A stretch of 64,000 nt of DNA from the NCBI RefSeq assembly GCF_045209745.1, contig NZ_CP109273.1, forward strand, positions 5,084,001 through 5,148,000, given 5' to 3'. Under the pieces are notes generated by a model. It did no database searches. It had not been told where the DNA came from and saw nothing but the letters and a program-made list of their open reading frames with translations. This document shows positions 32,985 through 41,891 of this stretch, piece after piece. The stretch is from Micromonospora sp045209745. GTDB lineage: Bacteria > Actinomycetota > Actinomycetes > Mycobacteriales > Micromonosporaceae. Each line of letters starts with the position of its first letter. Position 1 is the first letter of the stretch. Both the position numbers and the translations under genes were made by a program.

Positions 32985-34499
32985 TTGGAACTCGAACTGG
33001 TCAACCGCTACGTGACCAACCTACCTGAGGAGGACGACCACCCCTACCGCACGGGAGCGTGGACGCCGCAGACCGCGGAGTGGAACGCCGTCGACATGGA
33101 GGTCGAGGGAGAGATCCCCACCGACCTCGACGGTGCCTACATCCGTAACACCGAGAACCCGCTCTACGCCTCGATGAAGATGTACCACCCGTTCGACGGC
33201 GACGGGATGCTGCACATCGTCGGCTTCCGTGACGGGCGCGCGTTCTACCGCAACCGCTTCGTCCGCACCGACGGCCTGCTGGCCGAGATGAAGGCCGGGG
33301 AGGCGCTGTGGGCCGGTCTCGCCGAGCACCCGTCGCTGACCAAGGTCGACTACGGCTGGGGAGCCCGCGGGATGCTCAAGGACTCCTCCAGCACCGATGT
33401 GGTCGTCCACAACGGCGACGTGCTCACCACCTTCTACCAGTGTGGCGACCTCTACCGCCTCAGCGGCACGACCCTGGAGGCCCTCGGCAAGCAGGACTTC
33501 CATGGTGCACTTCCCCCCAAGGACGGCATCTCGGCGCACCCGAAGGTCGACGAGCACACCAACGAGATGATGTTCTTCAACTACGGCGTCGAGGCGCCGT
33601 ACATGCACTACGGCGTGGTGGACGAGAACAACAATCTCGTCAACTACTGCGACATCCCGCTGCCCGGTCCGCGGCTGAGCCACGACATGGCGATCACCGA
33701 GAACTACTCGATCCTCAACGACTGCCCACTCTTCTGGGATCCTGAGGCGCTCAAGCACGGCAAGCACGCCGTGCGGTTCTTCCGGGACACCCCGACTCGG
33801 ATCGGGGTCATGCCCCGGCACGGCAAGACCGCCGACCTGCGCTGGTTCGAATTCAAGCCCACCTACGTCCTCCACTGGCTCAACGCCTACGAGGACGGCG
33901 ACTGGATCGTGCTCGAGGGCTACTACCAGATGAATCCGGCGCCCACCCCGCGCCCCGGCGCCAGCGGCTACGAAGCAATCTTCCGCTTCCTGGGCATGGA
34001 TCAAAAGGATCCCCGGCTGCACCGGTGGAGATTGAACCTGCGCACCGGCGAAACGCAGGAGTACGACGTCAGCGACGTGCTCTGCGAGTTCGGCATGATC
34101 AATGGCCGCCACGTGGGCCGTCGCCACCGCTACTCCTACTCGGCGCTCCGCGAGCCCGGCATGTTCCTGTTCAACGGCTTCGTGAAGCAGGACGACGTCA
34201 CGGGGTCCATCGAGAAGGTGAAGTTCCCCAAGGGCGTGTTCGCGAGCGAGACCGCGGTCGCCCCCAAGGTCGGCTCGACCAGTGAGGACGACGCCTACGT
34301 CGTCACTCTCACGACCGACCTGGTCAACGACCGGTCCGAGTGCCTGGTCTACGACGCCCAGGACGTCACCGCCGGTCCCGTCGCGCGGATCAGGCTGCCT
34401 GAGCGAATCAGCAGTGGCACCCACTCGACCTGGGCGCCGGGCTCGGCCATCGCCGGATGGGACACCGCCGACAACCCGCTCCACGCGGTCCGGGTCTGA
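32985..34499 (+). CDS. Carotenoid oxygenase / lignostilbene-dioxygenase family
   Basis: 504 residues from TTG at 32985, chosen for GAGGAG eight bases upstream; no other good start exists nearby. The four Fe(II)-binding His can be placed near residue 185 (SAHPKVDEH), 232 (LSHDMAITEN), 296 (VLHWLNAYEDG) and 480 (GTHSTWAP). GAYIRNTENP, HPFDGDGMLH and LRWFEFKPTYVLH also match. Such enzymes cleave C=C bonds in carotenoids, stilbenes or phenylpropanoids with O2. The CoA ligase and beta-oxidation genes around it would process the resulting acid, which suggests an unsaturated isoprenoid or aromatic growth substrate. Confidence 0.93.
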   Translation: MELELVNRYVTNLPEEDDHPYRTGAWTPQTAEWNAVDMEVEGEIPTDLDGAYIRNTENPLYASMKMYHPFDGDGMLHIVGFRDGRAFYRNRFVRTDGLLAEMKAGEALWAGLAEHPSLTKVDYGWGARGMLKDSSSTDVVVHNGDVLTTFYQCGDLYRLSGTTLEALGKQDFHGALPPKDGISAHPKVDEHTNEMMFFNYGVEAPYMHYGVVDENNNLVNYCDIPLPGPRLSHDMAITENYSILNDCPLFWDPEALKHGKHAVRFFRDTPTRIGVMPRHGKTADLRWFEFKPTYVLHWLNAYEDGDWIVLEGYYQMNPAPTPRPGASGYEAIFRFLGMDQKDPRLHRWRLNLRTGETQEYDVSDVLCEFGMINGRHVGRRHRYSYSALREPGMFLFNGFVKQDDVTGSIEKVKFPKGVFASETAVAPKVGSTSEDDAYVVTLTTDLVNDRSECLVYDAQDVTAGPVARIRLPERISSGTHSTWAPGSAIAGWDTADNPLHAVRV

Positions 34500-34510
34500 G
34501 GGGCGCCGAG

Positions 34511-36217
34511 GTGAGGCTCTTCAGTACGGAGGCCGTCGAGCAGTTCCTCGCCGACGGCTGGTGGACCGGCGACACGTGGGCCGACCGCTTCCGTCGCAAC
34601 GTGGCGGAGCACGGCGAGCGCACGGCCGTCGTCGACGCTTCCAACAAGAGGGCGTTCATGGGGCAGGACCCCAGGCGGCTGACCTGGCACCAGCTCGACC
34701 GGGCCGTCGATCGCGCGGCCGAGGTCATGTTCCGGCACGGCATCCGCGAAGGCGACCGGGTCGGTGTCCAACTCCCCAACTCCGTCGAGCTGATCATCAC
34801 CTACCTGGCCATCAACCGGCTCGGCGGCATCCTGTCGCCCTATCCGATGCCCTACCGGCGGCACGAGATCCGGCAGCTGGCGGAGATCGCCGAGGTCAAC
34901 GCCCTGGTCACCACCACCGGCTTCGGGGGGCGGGACCTCCAGCCCGACATCACCGAGGTCGCCCGGGAGGTCGGCGGCGCCGCCGTCTTCGTGTGGCACG
35001 CCGGGAGCGACGGCGACGGCGTGCCCGTGGACTTGGACCGGGTGCTCGGTGACGAGGAGCCGGCTGCCGACTACCGAGACTACGTCGACGGACTCGAGCA
35101 GCACCCCAACGACTGCGTCCTCATCATCTTCACCTCCGGCACTACCGGTGTCCCCAAGGGGGTGCCGCGGGCGTCGGGCGACTCGATGGTGGCCGCCTTC
35201 TCCCTGGCGCAGTCACCCAACCTCACCTACGAGGACACGATCCTCAATCCGATGCCGATGGTGAACGCCGGCAGCATCTCGGGGATCTTCCTTCCCTGGC
35301 TGCTCACCGGCTGCACCCTCGTGCAGCATCAGCCGTTCGATCTCCAGGTGTTCGCCGAGCAGATCGAGCAGGAGCGCGTGGTCTACAGCGTGGTCGCGCC
35401 GACCACCCTCAACGACATGGTCACCAGCGACCTGTTCTCCAAGTACGACCTGACCTCGTTGCGTGCGCTGGGCTCGGGGTCGGCCCCGATCAGCGGATGG
35501 GTCATCGAGCGGCTGGAGAAGGACCATGGCGTCGAGGTGATCAACTTCTTCGGCGCAACAGAGGGCATGCAGCTGACATCTGACCGGGACACGGTGCCCG
35601 ACCCGGCCGTGCGCGGGCGCTCCATCCCGCTGCCGGGCAGCGCTCGGTTCGCCTGGCGCACCCGGCTGGGCCGGGCCACCCGGATCAAGCTCGTTGACCT
35701 CGAAACCGGCGCGCAGATCAACGAGCCGGGGATTCCGGGCGAGCTCCGGGTCAGATCGCCCAACCTGTTCTCCGGATATCTCAACCAGGTCGAGGATCCC
35801 TTCGACGAGGACGGATACTACTGCTCCGGCGACGTGTTCGAGCTGTCCACCGAGGAGCCGGACATGCTGGTCCACGTCGACCGCAAGAAGGATCTGATCA
35901 TCCGCGGGGGCGTGAACATCTCCGCGGCCGAGATCGAGTCCCTCCTGATCTCGCACCCCAAGGTGGGAGAGGTCGCCGCCGTCGGGCGCAAGGACGCGCG
36001 CCTGGGCGAGCGCACCTGCGTCTTCGTGGTGCCCCGCGACGCCGACGACCCGCCCGAGCTCTCGGAGCTGATCGCTCACCTCAATGCCATGGGAGTCGCC
36101 AAGTTCAAGCTGCCCGAGTTCCTTGAGCTCACCGCTGCGCTGCCGCGCAACCCGTCGGGCAAGGTCCTCAAGCGCGAGCTGCGGAGCCTCATCAACGACA
36201 CGGCCAGCGCTGTGTGA
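34511..36217 (+). CDS. AMP-dependent acid-CoA ligase
   Basis: 568 residues from GTG at 34511, with GAGGGG upstream; it starts 11 bases after the oxygenase stop. Adenylation motifs: IIFTSGTTGVPKGVPRASG near residue 210, NFFGATEGMQL near 345, DEDGYYCSGDVFEL near 432, and C-terminal Lys in RNPSGKVLKREL near 554. It is 20-50 residues longer than typical aryl-CoA ligases. It resembles the 2,3-dihydroxybenzoate/cyclohexane-carboxylate-type ligases. It should activate the acid produced by the carotenoid-oxygenase-like enzyme or by a following aldehyde oxidation. Confidence 0.9.
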   Translation: MRLFSTEAVEQFLADGWWTGDTWADRFRRNVAEHGERTAVVDASNKRAFMGQDPRRLTWHQLDRAVDRAAEVMFRHGIREGDRVGVQLPNSVELIITYLAINRLGGILSPYPMPYRRHEIRQLAEIAEVNALVTTTGFGGRDLQPDITEVAREVGGAAVFVWHAGSDGDGVPVDLDRVLGDEEPAADYRDYVDGLEQHPNDCVLIIFTSGTTGVPKGVPRASGDSMVAAFSLAQSPNLTYEDTILNPMPMVNAGSISGIFLPWLLTGCTLVQHQPFDLQVFAEQIEQERVVYSVVAPTTLNDMVTSDLFSKYDLTSLRALGSGSAPISGWVIERLEKDHGVEVINFFGATEGMQLTSDRDTVPDPAVRGRSIPLPGSARFAWRTRLGRATRIKLVDLETGAQINEPGIPGELRVRSPNLFSGYLNQVEDPFDEDGYYCSGDVFELSTEEPDMLVHVDRKKDLIIRGGVNISAAEIESLLISHPKVGEVAAVGRKDARLGERTCVFVVPRDADDPPELSELIAHLNAMGVAKFKLPEFLELTAALPRNPSGKVLKRELRSLINDTASAV

Positions 36218-36257
36218 CCCGGCGTCGCCGCCCCACCCCGCACCAAGGAGCATCATC

Positions 36258-36965
36258 GTGAGTACCCCGTCCCTTCCCGAGCTGCGCCAGGTCGTCCTCC
36301 TCACCGGTGACCTCGAGGGCACCCTCTCGACCATCCGTTCGGCGTTCGGCGTCCCGGCCGGGTTCCGTGACGTGGAAGGCATGGGCGCCGTCGGCTTCAA
36401 CCACGAGGTGGTCGGCTTCGACCGGACCTACCTCGAGGTCTGTGAGCCCAAGGACCCGGAGTCGCCCCTCGGCCGCAAGACCGCCGAAAAGGGCGATTCG
36501 GGTTTCATGGTGGTCGTCCAGGTGCCGCACGCGGACGGCATGCGGCAGCGGGCCGACGAGCTCGGGTTCTCCCCGATCGTGGCCAAGGAACATCACGGCA
36601 ACCCGCTGAGCCAGTGGCACCCGCGCGACTTCGGCACCCTGGCGGAGTTCGACGAGATCAGGCCCGCGACCAGCTGGCACTTCGCCCCCGACGTGTACGA
36701 CGCGCGCAGCACGTCGGTTGTCCTGGACATCAGCGCCGTGCGGCTGTCCGTACCGGATCCGGCCGCAATGGCTCATCGCTGGGCCACCGTGGCCGGCGGA
36801 ACGGTCAACGACAACGGGACCTCCGTCGACCTCACCGGCCGGACCGTCCACTTCGCCGACCTGCCCGGGTCTCGGGGACTGAAAACCGTGGAGTGCGTGG
36901 CCAGGGACCGCGGGCGAGTGGGGGAGACCCACCGGATCTGCGGCGTCGACTTCGTGCTCGTCTGA
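36258..36965 (+). CDS. VOC-superfamily (glyoxalase-like) protein
   Basis: 235 residues from GTG at 36258, with AAGGAG nine bases upstream. Two betaalphabetabetabeta repeats are suggested by LPELRQVVLLTGDLEGTLSTI...YLEVCEP (residues 5-65) and ISAVRLSVPDPAAMAHRWATVAGG...GLKTVECVA (160-225). Metal ligands cannot be assigned with confidence. It is distantly similar in plan to the VOC gene at 49278, which likewise precedes or follows a ligase gene. Possible roles are isomerisation, ring-opening or binding of a pathway intermediate. Confidence 0.75.
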   Translation: MSTPSLPELRQVVLLTGDLEGTLSTIRSAFGVPAGFRDVEGMGAVGFNHEVVGFDRTYLEVCEPKDPESPLGRKTAEKGDSGFMVVVQVPHADGMRQRADELGFSPIVAKEHHGNPLSQWHPRDFGTLAEFDEIRPATSWHFAPDVYDARSTSVVLDISAVRLSVPDPAAMAHRWATVAGGTVNDNGTSVDLTGRTVHFADLPGSRGLKTVECVARDRGRVGETHRICGVDFVLV

Positions 36966-37006
36966 CCGGTCCGATCCACCTCCGAAGACTGCGAGGAGAG
37001 AACGCG

Positions 37007-37996
37007 ATGAAGGCATGGCAGGTCGCCAGCCTCGGTGAACCCACGGCTGTGATGAGGCTTGAGGACGTGCCGGTGCCCGAGCCCGGGCCCGGGCAGGTGC
37101 TCGTCCGGGTCGGGGCGACCGCGCTGAACTTCCCCGATGTGCTGATGTCGCGGGGCGACTACCAGCTCAAGCCCGACCTGCCCTTCACCAGCGGCATCGA
37201 GGCCTGCGGCACGGTGCTCGCCTACGGCGAGGACGTCTCGGGTTTCGTCCCCGGCGACCGCGTCTTCGGGCTGACCGAGCTCCCCGCCGGCGGGTTCGCG
37301 GAGGCGGCGCTCCTCGACGCGGCCGTGACGTTCCCCGTGCCGTCCGACCTCGATGACGCCGAGGCCGCCTCCCTCTTCGTGAGCTACCAGACCAGCTGGT
37401 TCGCCCTGCATCGCAGGGCCCGGCTCGCAGCGGGGGAGACGCTGCTCGTCCACGCCGCGGCCGGTGGCGTCGGGAGCGCGGCCGTCGAGCTCGGCAAGGC
37501 CGCCGGCGCTCGGGTGATCGCCGTGGTGGGTGGCCGGGAGAAGGCGGCTGCTGCCGGAAACCTGGGTGCCGACGTCGTCGTCGACCGCTACACCGAGGAC
37601 TTCGTCAAGGTCGTCAACCAGGTCACGGACGGCAGGGGTGTCGACGTGGTCTACGACCCGGTCGGCGGCGAGACCTACACCCGCTCGACCAAGTGCATCG
37701 CCTTCGAGGGCCGGATCGTCGTGGTGGGATTCGCCGGTGGCGAGATCCAGACTGCCCGGCTCAACCATCCCCTGATCAAGAACTACTCGATCCTCGGCTT
37801 CGTGTGGGGCCGGTACCGCCGGACCTACCCGGAACTGGTGCGGGAGTGCAACAACGAGCTGACACGGCTGGTGGCGGAGCGGAAGATCCGCCCGCTGGTC
37901 GGTGAGCGCCTGCCGTTTGAGGAGATCCCCGCCGCCCTGGATCGGTTGGGCGCGGGCAAGAACATCGGCCGCCTCGTCTTCGTGGCCGACCGATGA
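37007..37996 (+). CDS. NADPH:quinone-oxidoreductase-like MDR protein
   Basis: 329 residues from ATG at 37007 with GAGGAG upstream. Zinc-free medium-chain dehydrogenase/reductase: GATALNFPDVLMSRGDYQ near residue 38, GDRVFGLTELPAGGFAEAA, then the cofactor motif HAAAGGVGSAAVELGKAAGARVIAV near 150 and VDVVYDPVGG near 215. The C-terminal LNHPLIKNYSILGFVWG is typical of this subgroup. Likely role: reducing an enone or enoyl-CoA intermediate with NADPH. It is coupled by ATGA overlap to the thioesterase. Confidence 0.92.
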   Translation: MKAWQVASLGEPTAVMRLEDVPVPEPGPGQVLVRVGATALNFPDVLMSRGDYQLKPDLPFTSGIEACGTVLAYGEDVSGFVPGDRVFGLTELPAGGFAEAALLDAAVTFPVPSDLDDAEAASLFVSYQTSWFALHRRARLAAGETLLVHAAAGGVGSAAVELGKAAGARVIAVVGGREKAAAAGNLGADVVVDRYTEDFVKVVNQVTDGRGVDVVYDPVGGETYTRSTKCIAFEGRIVVVGFAGGEIQTARLNHPLIKNYSILGFVWGRYRRTYPELVRECNNELTRLVAERKIRPLVGERLPFEEIPAALDRLGAGKNIGRLVFVADR

Positions 37997-38445
37997 GCCG
38001 CGACTCGGGGACCGCGCACCGTGACCACGCGACGTACGACGTCGTGTTGGAGGTGCGCTGGTGGGACCAGGACCTCCTCGACCACGTCAACCACGTGATG
38101 ATCGTCAGCTATCTCGCCGAGGCGCGCACCCGCTGGCTGGGCCACCACGCGGTGACCGAAGGGGTGCCTGACTTCCGGCACCCGCGGGTCGTCGTCAAGC
38201 TCGAGGTGGAGTACGTCCGCGGGGTGACGGCCGGACGGCCCCTGGTCGTCTCGATGCACGTGTCCCGCGTCGGCGGCGGCTCGTACACCGTCGCCTATCG
38301 CGGGCACCAGGACGGGACGACGGCGTTCCGGGCCTCCACCGTCCTCGTCCCGACGGCGGGGGACGGCTCGACGAGGAAGGTCACCCCCGCCGAGCGTGCC
38401 TACCTGGCTCAATTCTCGGGGAGCCGGAGCGAGCTGTCGTCGTGA
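37993..38445 (+). CDS. Acyl-CoA thioesterase (hot-dog, 4HBT type)
   Basis: 150 residues, ATG overlapping the reductase stop. VRWWDQDLLDHVNHVMIVSYLAEARTRWL near residue 20 is the 4-hydroxybenzoyl-CoA-thioesterase-type motif with the catalytic Asp and the HVNH helix. It ends the hydratase operon and could release CoA from stalled intermediates. Its last 65 bases overlap the convergent MFS gene's 3' end. Confidence 0.9.
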   Translation: MSRDSGTAHRDHATYDVVLEVRWWDQDLLDHVNHVMIVSYLAEARTRWLGHHAVTEGVPDFRHPRVVVKLEVEYVRGVTAGRPLVVSMHVSRVGGGSYTVAYRGHQDGTTAFRASTVLVPTAGDGSTRKVTPAERAYLAQFSGSRSELSS

Positions 38446-39676
38446 CGTCCGGGGCCGCGCTCCCGATCACGGCGGGCCGGCAGAGCACCGCGCCCAGCCC
38501 GGTGACGGCGGCGACGGCGAGCAGAGCAGCCTCGACCGAGACGAGGTCGGCGGCGAGTCCGTCCATGGCGCCGGCGACCGGTCGTGAGCCGATGAAGCCC
38601 ATCAGCCAGAAGGCCATCACCCGCCCGCGCAGATGGTCGGGGCACGCCTCGTGGAGCAGGGTCGTGACGCTGGTGAGCGCGAGCGTCATCCCCAGGCCGC
38701 CGAGGGCGAACCCGGCCATCGAGACGGGGACGGTGTAGCTCAGGGCGAGAAGCGCGAGGCTCGCGGCCATCGTCGCCAGGCCCAGCGGGGCGAGGCCCTG
38801 GTCGCCGAGCCGGCGCCGCAGGGGTCTGAGGACCAGGAAGCCCGTGGCCGCGCCGGCGCCGAAGGCGGAGCCCAGCCAGCCCACCAACGCGGCTCCGCCC
38901 CCGAGTTCGTGAGCGATCGATGGTGTGAGCGTCATCGACGGATCGGCTCCGAATCCCACCGCGGTGACCCCGAGCAGCAGGGCCGCGACCGCCCGGTTGC
39001 GGCGGACGAACTGCCAGCCGGACCGGATGGAGGTGTCCTCGCCCCCGTTTCGCGGCGCCGGATCCGGCAGGCGCAGTGGCACCATCGCCACGGCGAAGCC
39101 GAGGCTGCCGGATGCCGCGATCACGAGCGCGACCCCGGGCCCCAGGCTCGAGTAGACGAAGGCACCGATCGCCGGGGCAGCGGCACGTGCCACCAGCAGG
39201 GGCAGGGCGTTCAGGGCGACGGCGTCGCCCAACTCCTCGGGGCGCACCAGGGAGGGCACGATCGATTGGATCGCCGGACCACCCACGACCAGGCCGACGC
39301 CGACGCAGAGCGAGCTCGCCAGGATCGCCGCCAGCGGGACATCGTTGCCCATCACGAACACGGTGATCGCCAGCGCTCCCGAGCCGAGTGCGCTGACCAG
39401 CCGGCCTGCGACGATCTGTTGCTTCAACTTCCCCCGGTCGGCCCTGGCTCCGGCAAGGGGGGTGAAGAGCAGTTGGGGAAGGAACTGCACCGCGGTGACT
39501 GCGCCGACGAAGAGCGCCGAGCCGGTCACCTTGTAGGACACGATCGCGGCGACCACGCTGTGCACCCAGACGCCCACCGACCACAGGATCTTGCCCCAGA
39601 AGTAGGGCCCGAAGGGGGCCGTGAATAGCAGCGGCAGCCAGCCCCTGCTCTCGTCCGCGGCCCGCGACTTGCGCAT
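38381..39676 (-). CDS. MFS transporter
   Basis: 431 residues from ATG at 39676, with AGGAG five bases upstream (the longer start at 39715 lacks one). About twelve hydrophobic segments. The loop 2-3 region is PLAGARADRGKLKQQIVAGRL, a drug-exporter form of the MFS signature, with a second copy at RPLRRRLGDQGL. It resembles the DHA3/enterobactin-exporter-like group of actinomycetes. It is convergent with the catabolic operon and could export a toxic intermediate. The 3' end runs through the thioesterase 3' end on the other strand. Confidence 0.9.
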   Translation of the reverse strand: MRKSRAADESRGWLPLLFTAPFGPYFWGKILWSVGVWVHSVVAAIVSYKVTGSALFVGAVTAVQFLPQLLFTPLAGARADRGKLKQQIVAGRLVSALGSGALAITVFVMGNDVPLAAILASSLCVGVGLVVGGPAIQSIVPSLVRPEELGDAVALNALPLLVARAAAPAIGAFVYSSLGPGVALVIAASGSLGFAVAMVPLRLPDPAPRNGGEDTSIRSGWQFVRRNRAVAALLLGVTAVGFGADPSMTLTPSIAHELGGGAALVGWLGSAFGAGAATGFLVLRPLRRRLGDQGLAPLGLATMAASLALLALSYTVPVSMAGFALGGLGMTLALTSVTTLLHEACPDHLRGRVMAFWLMGFIGSRPVAGAMDGLAADLVSVEAALLAVAAVTGLGAVLCRPAVIGSAAPDVTTTARSGSPRIEPGRHARRG

Positions 39677-39796
39677 GTCGTCTCCTGACACTGTGAGCGA
39701 TGCCGCATGACCCACGGCGAGCGCCGAATTCCTGCATCTACGGGAGGCTCGACGGAAAGGAAGACGCGGTAATAGGGTGGGTATCGGTGGCAGAAT

Positions 39797-39816
39797 ACTA
39801 TGAGTTCAAGAGTTAG
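39797..39816 (+). promoter_or_regulatory. Island motif (site 4)
   Basis: ACTATGAGTTCAAGAGTTAG, differing at only two positions from the site at 53864-53883. It lies between the divergent MFS and quinone-reductase genes, 14 bases before the latter's ATG. No clear -35 box is in register here. Confidence 0.6.
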
Positions 39817-39829
39817 GAGGGGGTGGCAG

Positions 39830-40840
39830 ATGGTCGCGGGCACCACTTGGGCGGTACAGCTCGCCCGCATCCCTGGGGAGCGGGTCGAGCCCGAGGACTT
39901 CGCGCTGCACGAGGTGCAGGCGCGGGTGCCGGCCCCTGGCGAGGTCGTCGTACGCACCGATGCGCTCGGCCTCAACGCAGGGCTGCGACACCGGCTCGGC
40001 ACCGGAAGGTCCACCACTCTCGGCCCCGCCCTCGAGGTGGACGACGTGCCGCGCAGCGACGGGGTGGCCACGGTCGTCGCGTCGGACGACCTGTCGCTCC
40101 CCGAGGGGAGCAGAGTCGTGGGCCTGCTGCCGTGGGCCGAGCTCTCCACGATGCCGGCCCGCGAGCTCCTGCGCGTCGACCCCAGGCTCTCCCCCGAGGA
40201 GCTGCTGACGATCCGTGGCCATGTCGGGCTCACCGCCTACGTCGCGCTCACCCGGGCGGGTGCGGTGAAGCCGGGCGAGACCGTCTGGATCTCCGCCGCA
40301 GCCGGGGGAGTCGGGGCCTGCGCCGTACAGCTTGCGCGGGTGCTCGGCGGCAGGGTGCTCGCCAGTGCGGGTGGGCCGGAGCGGGTGCGGTTTCTCGCGG
40401 ACGAGCTGGGCGTCGAGCACGCCCTGGATCGGACGGAGAACCTCGCCGCCCAGCTGGACGAGGCGGCCCCCGACGGCATCGATCTCTACCTCGACCTTGT
40501 CGGCGGGGACCACCTCGATCTGGCGCTGCCGCGCCTACGGGAGCGCGGGCGGGTGGTGCTGGTGGGCCGAGCGGCGGCCACCCCGTCGAGCACCATCACC
40601 CTGGACCACCCGGCAATGATCCGCCGCAGGCTGGGAGTGCTGGGGATGTCAGTGACCGATCACCCCGACGCCCTGCCCGACCTGCTCGACCTGGTCGATG
40701 GCGCTGATCCCGCGTTGAGGGCGGTGTGCACCGTCTGGCACGGTGCGGCTGCCCTCGGCGAGGCCTTCGCGGCTCTGTTGCGAGGCCGGATTCTGGGACG
40801 TGCGATCATCGACCTGCGTCACGATGCCGCAGACGATTGA
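39830..40840 (+). CDS. NADP-dependent MDR oxidoreductase (PTGR/YfmJ-like)
   Basis: 336 residues from ATG at 39830 with AGGAGG upstream. Zinc-free MDR with QVQARVPAPGEVVVRTDALGLNAGLRH near residue 28, the cofactor motif SAAAGGVGACAVQLARVLGG near 158 and DLYLDLVGGDHLDLAL near 222. The prostaglandin-reductase-like family reduces 2-alkenal/2-alkenone double bonds with NADPH. A degraded MDR gene at 56460-56830 may be a former paralog. It is first of a short plus-strand run with the tandem-HxlR gene. Confidence 0.88.
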   Translation: MVAGTTWAVQLARIPGERVEPEDFALHEVQARVPAPGEVVVRTDALGLNAGLRHRLGTGRSTTLGPALEVDDVPRSDGVATVVASDDLSLPEGSRVVGLLPWAELSTMPARELLRVDPRLSPEELLTIRGHVGLTAYVALTRAGAVKPGETVWISAAAGGVGACAVQLARVLGGRVLASAGGPERVRFLADELGVEHALDRTENLAAQLDEAAPDGIDLYLDLVGGDHLDLALPRLRERGRVVLVGRAAATPSSTITLDHPAMIRRRLGVLGMSVTDHPDALPDLLDLVDGADPALRAVCTVWHGAAALGEAFAALLRGRILGRAIIDLRHDAADD

Positions 40841-40879
40841 GTGACGATAGGGCAATCACCCCCATGAGGAGATCATTTG

Positions 40880-41818
40880 ATGGGCATCGTCGAGGGAGGA
40901 ATCGACACGGGTGTGGGCGCCAGCCGGACCGGGGCCGCGCTGGGGATCATCTGTGACCACTGGAGTCTCCTGATCATCCAGCGCATCTTCCTCGGCGAGC
41001 GGCGCTACCAGGACATCCGGGAGTCGATCGGCGTCTCGGACTCGATCCTGGCCGACCGGCTCAAGCGACTGACCGACGGCGGAGTCCTGGTGAAGGCGCC
41101 CTACATTGACGGACGGGTCAGGTACGAGTACCGCCTGACGCGGGCCGGCATGGCCACCTGGCGCATCTACGTCGCGGCCTACACGTGGGAACGGCGGTGG
41201 CTCGACTGCGGCAGCGACCCACGTCCGGAGCTCCGCCACGCCCTGTGCGGAGAACTCGCCGATCCTCAGGTCATCTGCGCCAAGTGCGACCTGCCGGTGA
41301 AGGGCCGGGACCTGAGCTCGGTCAACGCGAGCAAGACGCTGGGCTACGTCGGATCGGCGCCGCGGCGGCACCGGCAGTCTCGGACCCTGCAGCGGGTGAC
41401 CTCACACGGCCTGTTCCCCGACACGATGGAGCTGCTGGGAGACCGCTGGAACACCGCGATCGTGTCGTCCGCGATCATCGGGCTGCGCCGGTTCACCGAC
41501 CTCGAGCGATTCCTGGGCATCCCTCCGACGGTGCTCTCCGCGCGGCTTACCCGCCTCGTCGAGCTCGGTGCGCTCCGAGCCGAGGCGCTCGCCGGCGGTG
41601 GACGCAGTGTCTACCGATTGACCGACAAGGGCGCCGGCTTCGGCGTCGTACTCATGCAGATCGTCCGGTGGAGTGACGAGCACATCGGGTCACGGGCCCA
41701 CAAGTCGCTCGAGATCACCCACGACCCGTGTGGCCGGCTCCTGCTCCCCGAGTTCGTCTGTGGGGCCTGCAGCGAGCGACTGAAGCGCACGGAGATCCGC
41801 TTCGAACTTCTTAATTAG
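40880..41818 (+). CDS. Tandem-HxlR regulator with two Cys motifs
   Basis: 312 residues; ATG at 40880 has GAGGAG eight bases upstream. Two HxlR winged-helix domains lie in one chain: residues about 15-105 (IICDHWSLLIIQRIFLGERRYQDIRESIGVSDSILADRLKRL) and 180-275 (LLGDRWNTAIVSSAIIGLRRFTDLERFLGIPPTVLSARLTRL). Each is followed by a Cys cluster (LCGELADPQVICAKCD; DPCGRLLLPEFVCGACSERL) that looks metal-binding. HxlR proteins are normally single-domain dimers of ~110-130 residues, so this would be a monomer or a higher-order form. A close paralog is at 55398-56366. Confidence 0.9.
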   Translation: MGIVEGGIDTGVGASRTGAALGIICDHWSLLIIQRIFLGERRYQDIRESIGVSDSILADRLKRLTDGGVLVKAPYIDGRVRYEYRLTRAGMATWRIYVAAYTWERRWLDCGSDPRPELRHALCGELADPQVICAKCDLPVKGRDLSSVNASKTLGYVGSAPRRHRQSRTLQRVTSHGLFPDTMELLGDRWNTAIVSSAIIGLRRFTDLERFLGIPPTVLSARLTRLVELGALRAEALAGGGRSVYRLTDKGAGFGVVLMQIVRWSDEHIGSRAHKSLEITHDPCGRLLLPEFVCGACSERLKRTEIRFELLN

Positions 41819-41856
41819 GACCGGCGCCAGGCCGGCTGGTCTCATCTGAGCAGCCC

Positions 41857-41885
41857 TTGACTCGACTCACTTCGTAAATCATAGT
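41857..41885 (+). promoter_or_regulatory. Promoter with island motif (site 2), likely leaderless
   Basis: TTGACT (41857-41862), a 17-base spacer and CATAGT (41880-41885). The spacer shares ACTTCG-N-AA with the promoter at 30742. The opposite strand at 41866-41885 reads ACTATGATTTACGAAGTGAG. The thiolase GTG (41892) lies six bases after the -10 box, at the expected transcription start. Confidence 0.7.
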
Positions 41886-41891
41886 GAGCGT

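Noticed and set aside
33021..34484. 487-codon minus-strand frame across the carotenoid oxygenase
   Set aside because: The plus strand carries all four metal-binding His and the family motifs; the antisense frame is a GC-driven shadow.
39676..39715. Upstream start for the MFS gene
   Set aside because: The start at 39715 has no ribosome site, whereas ATG at 39676 has AGGAG at five bases.
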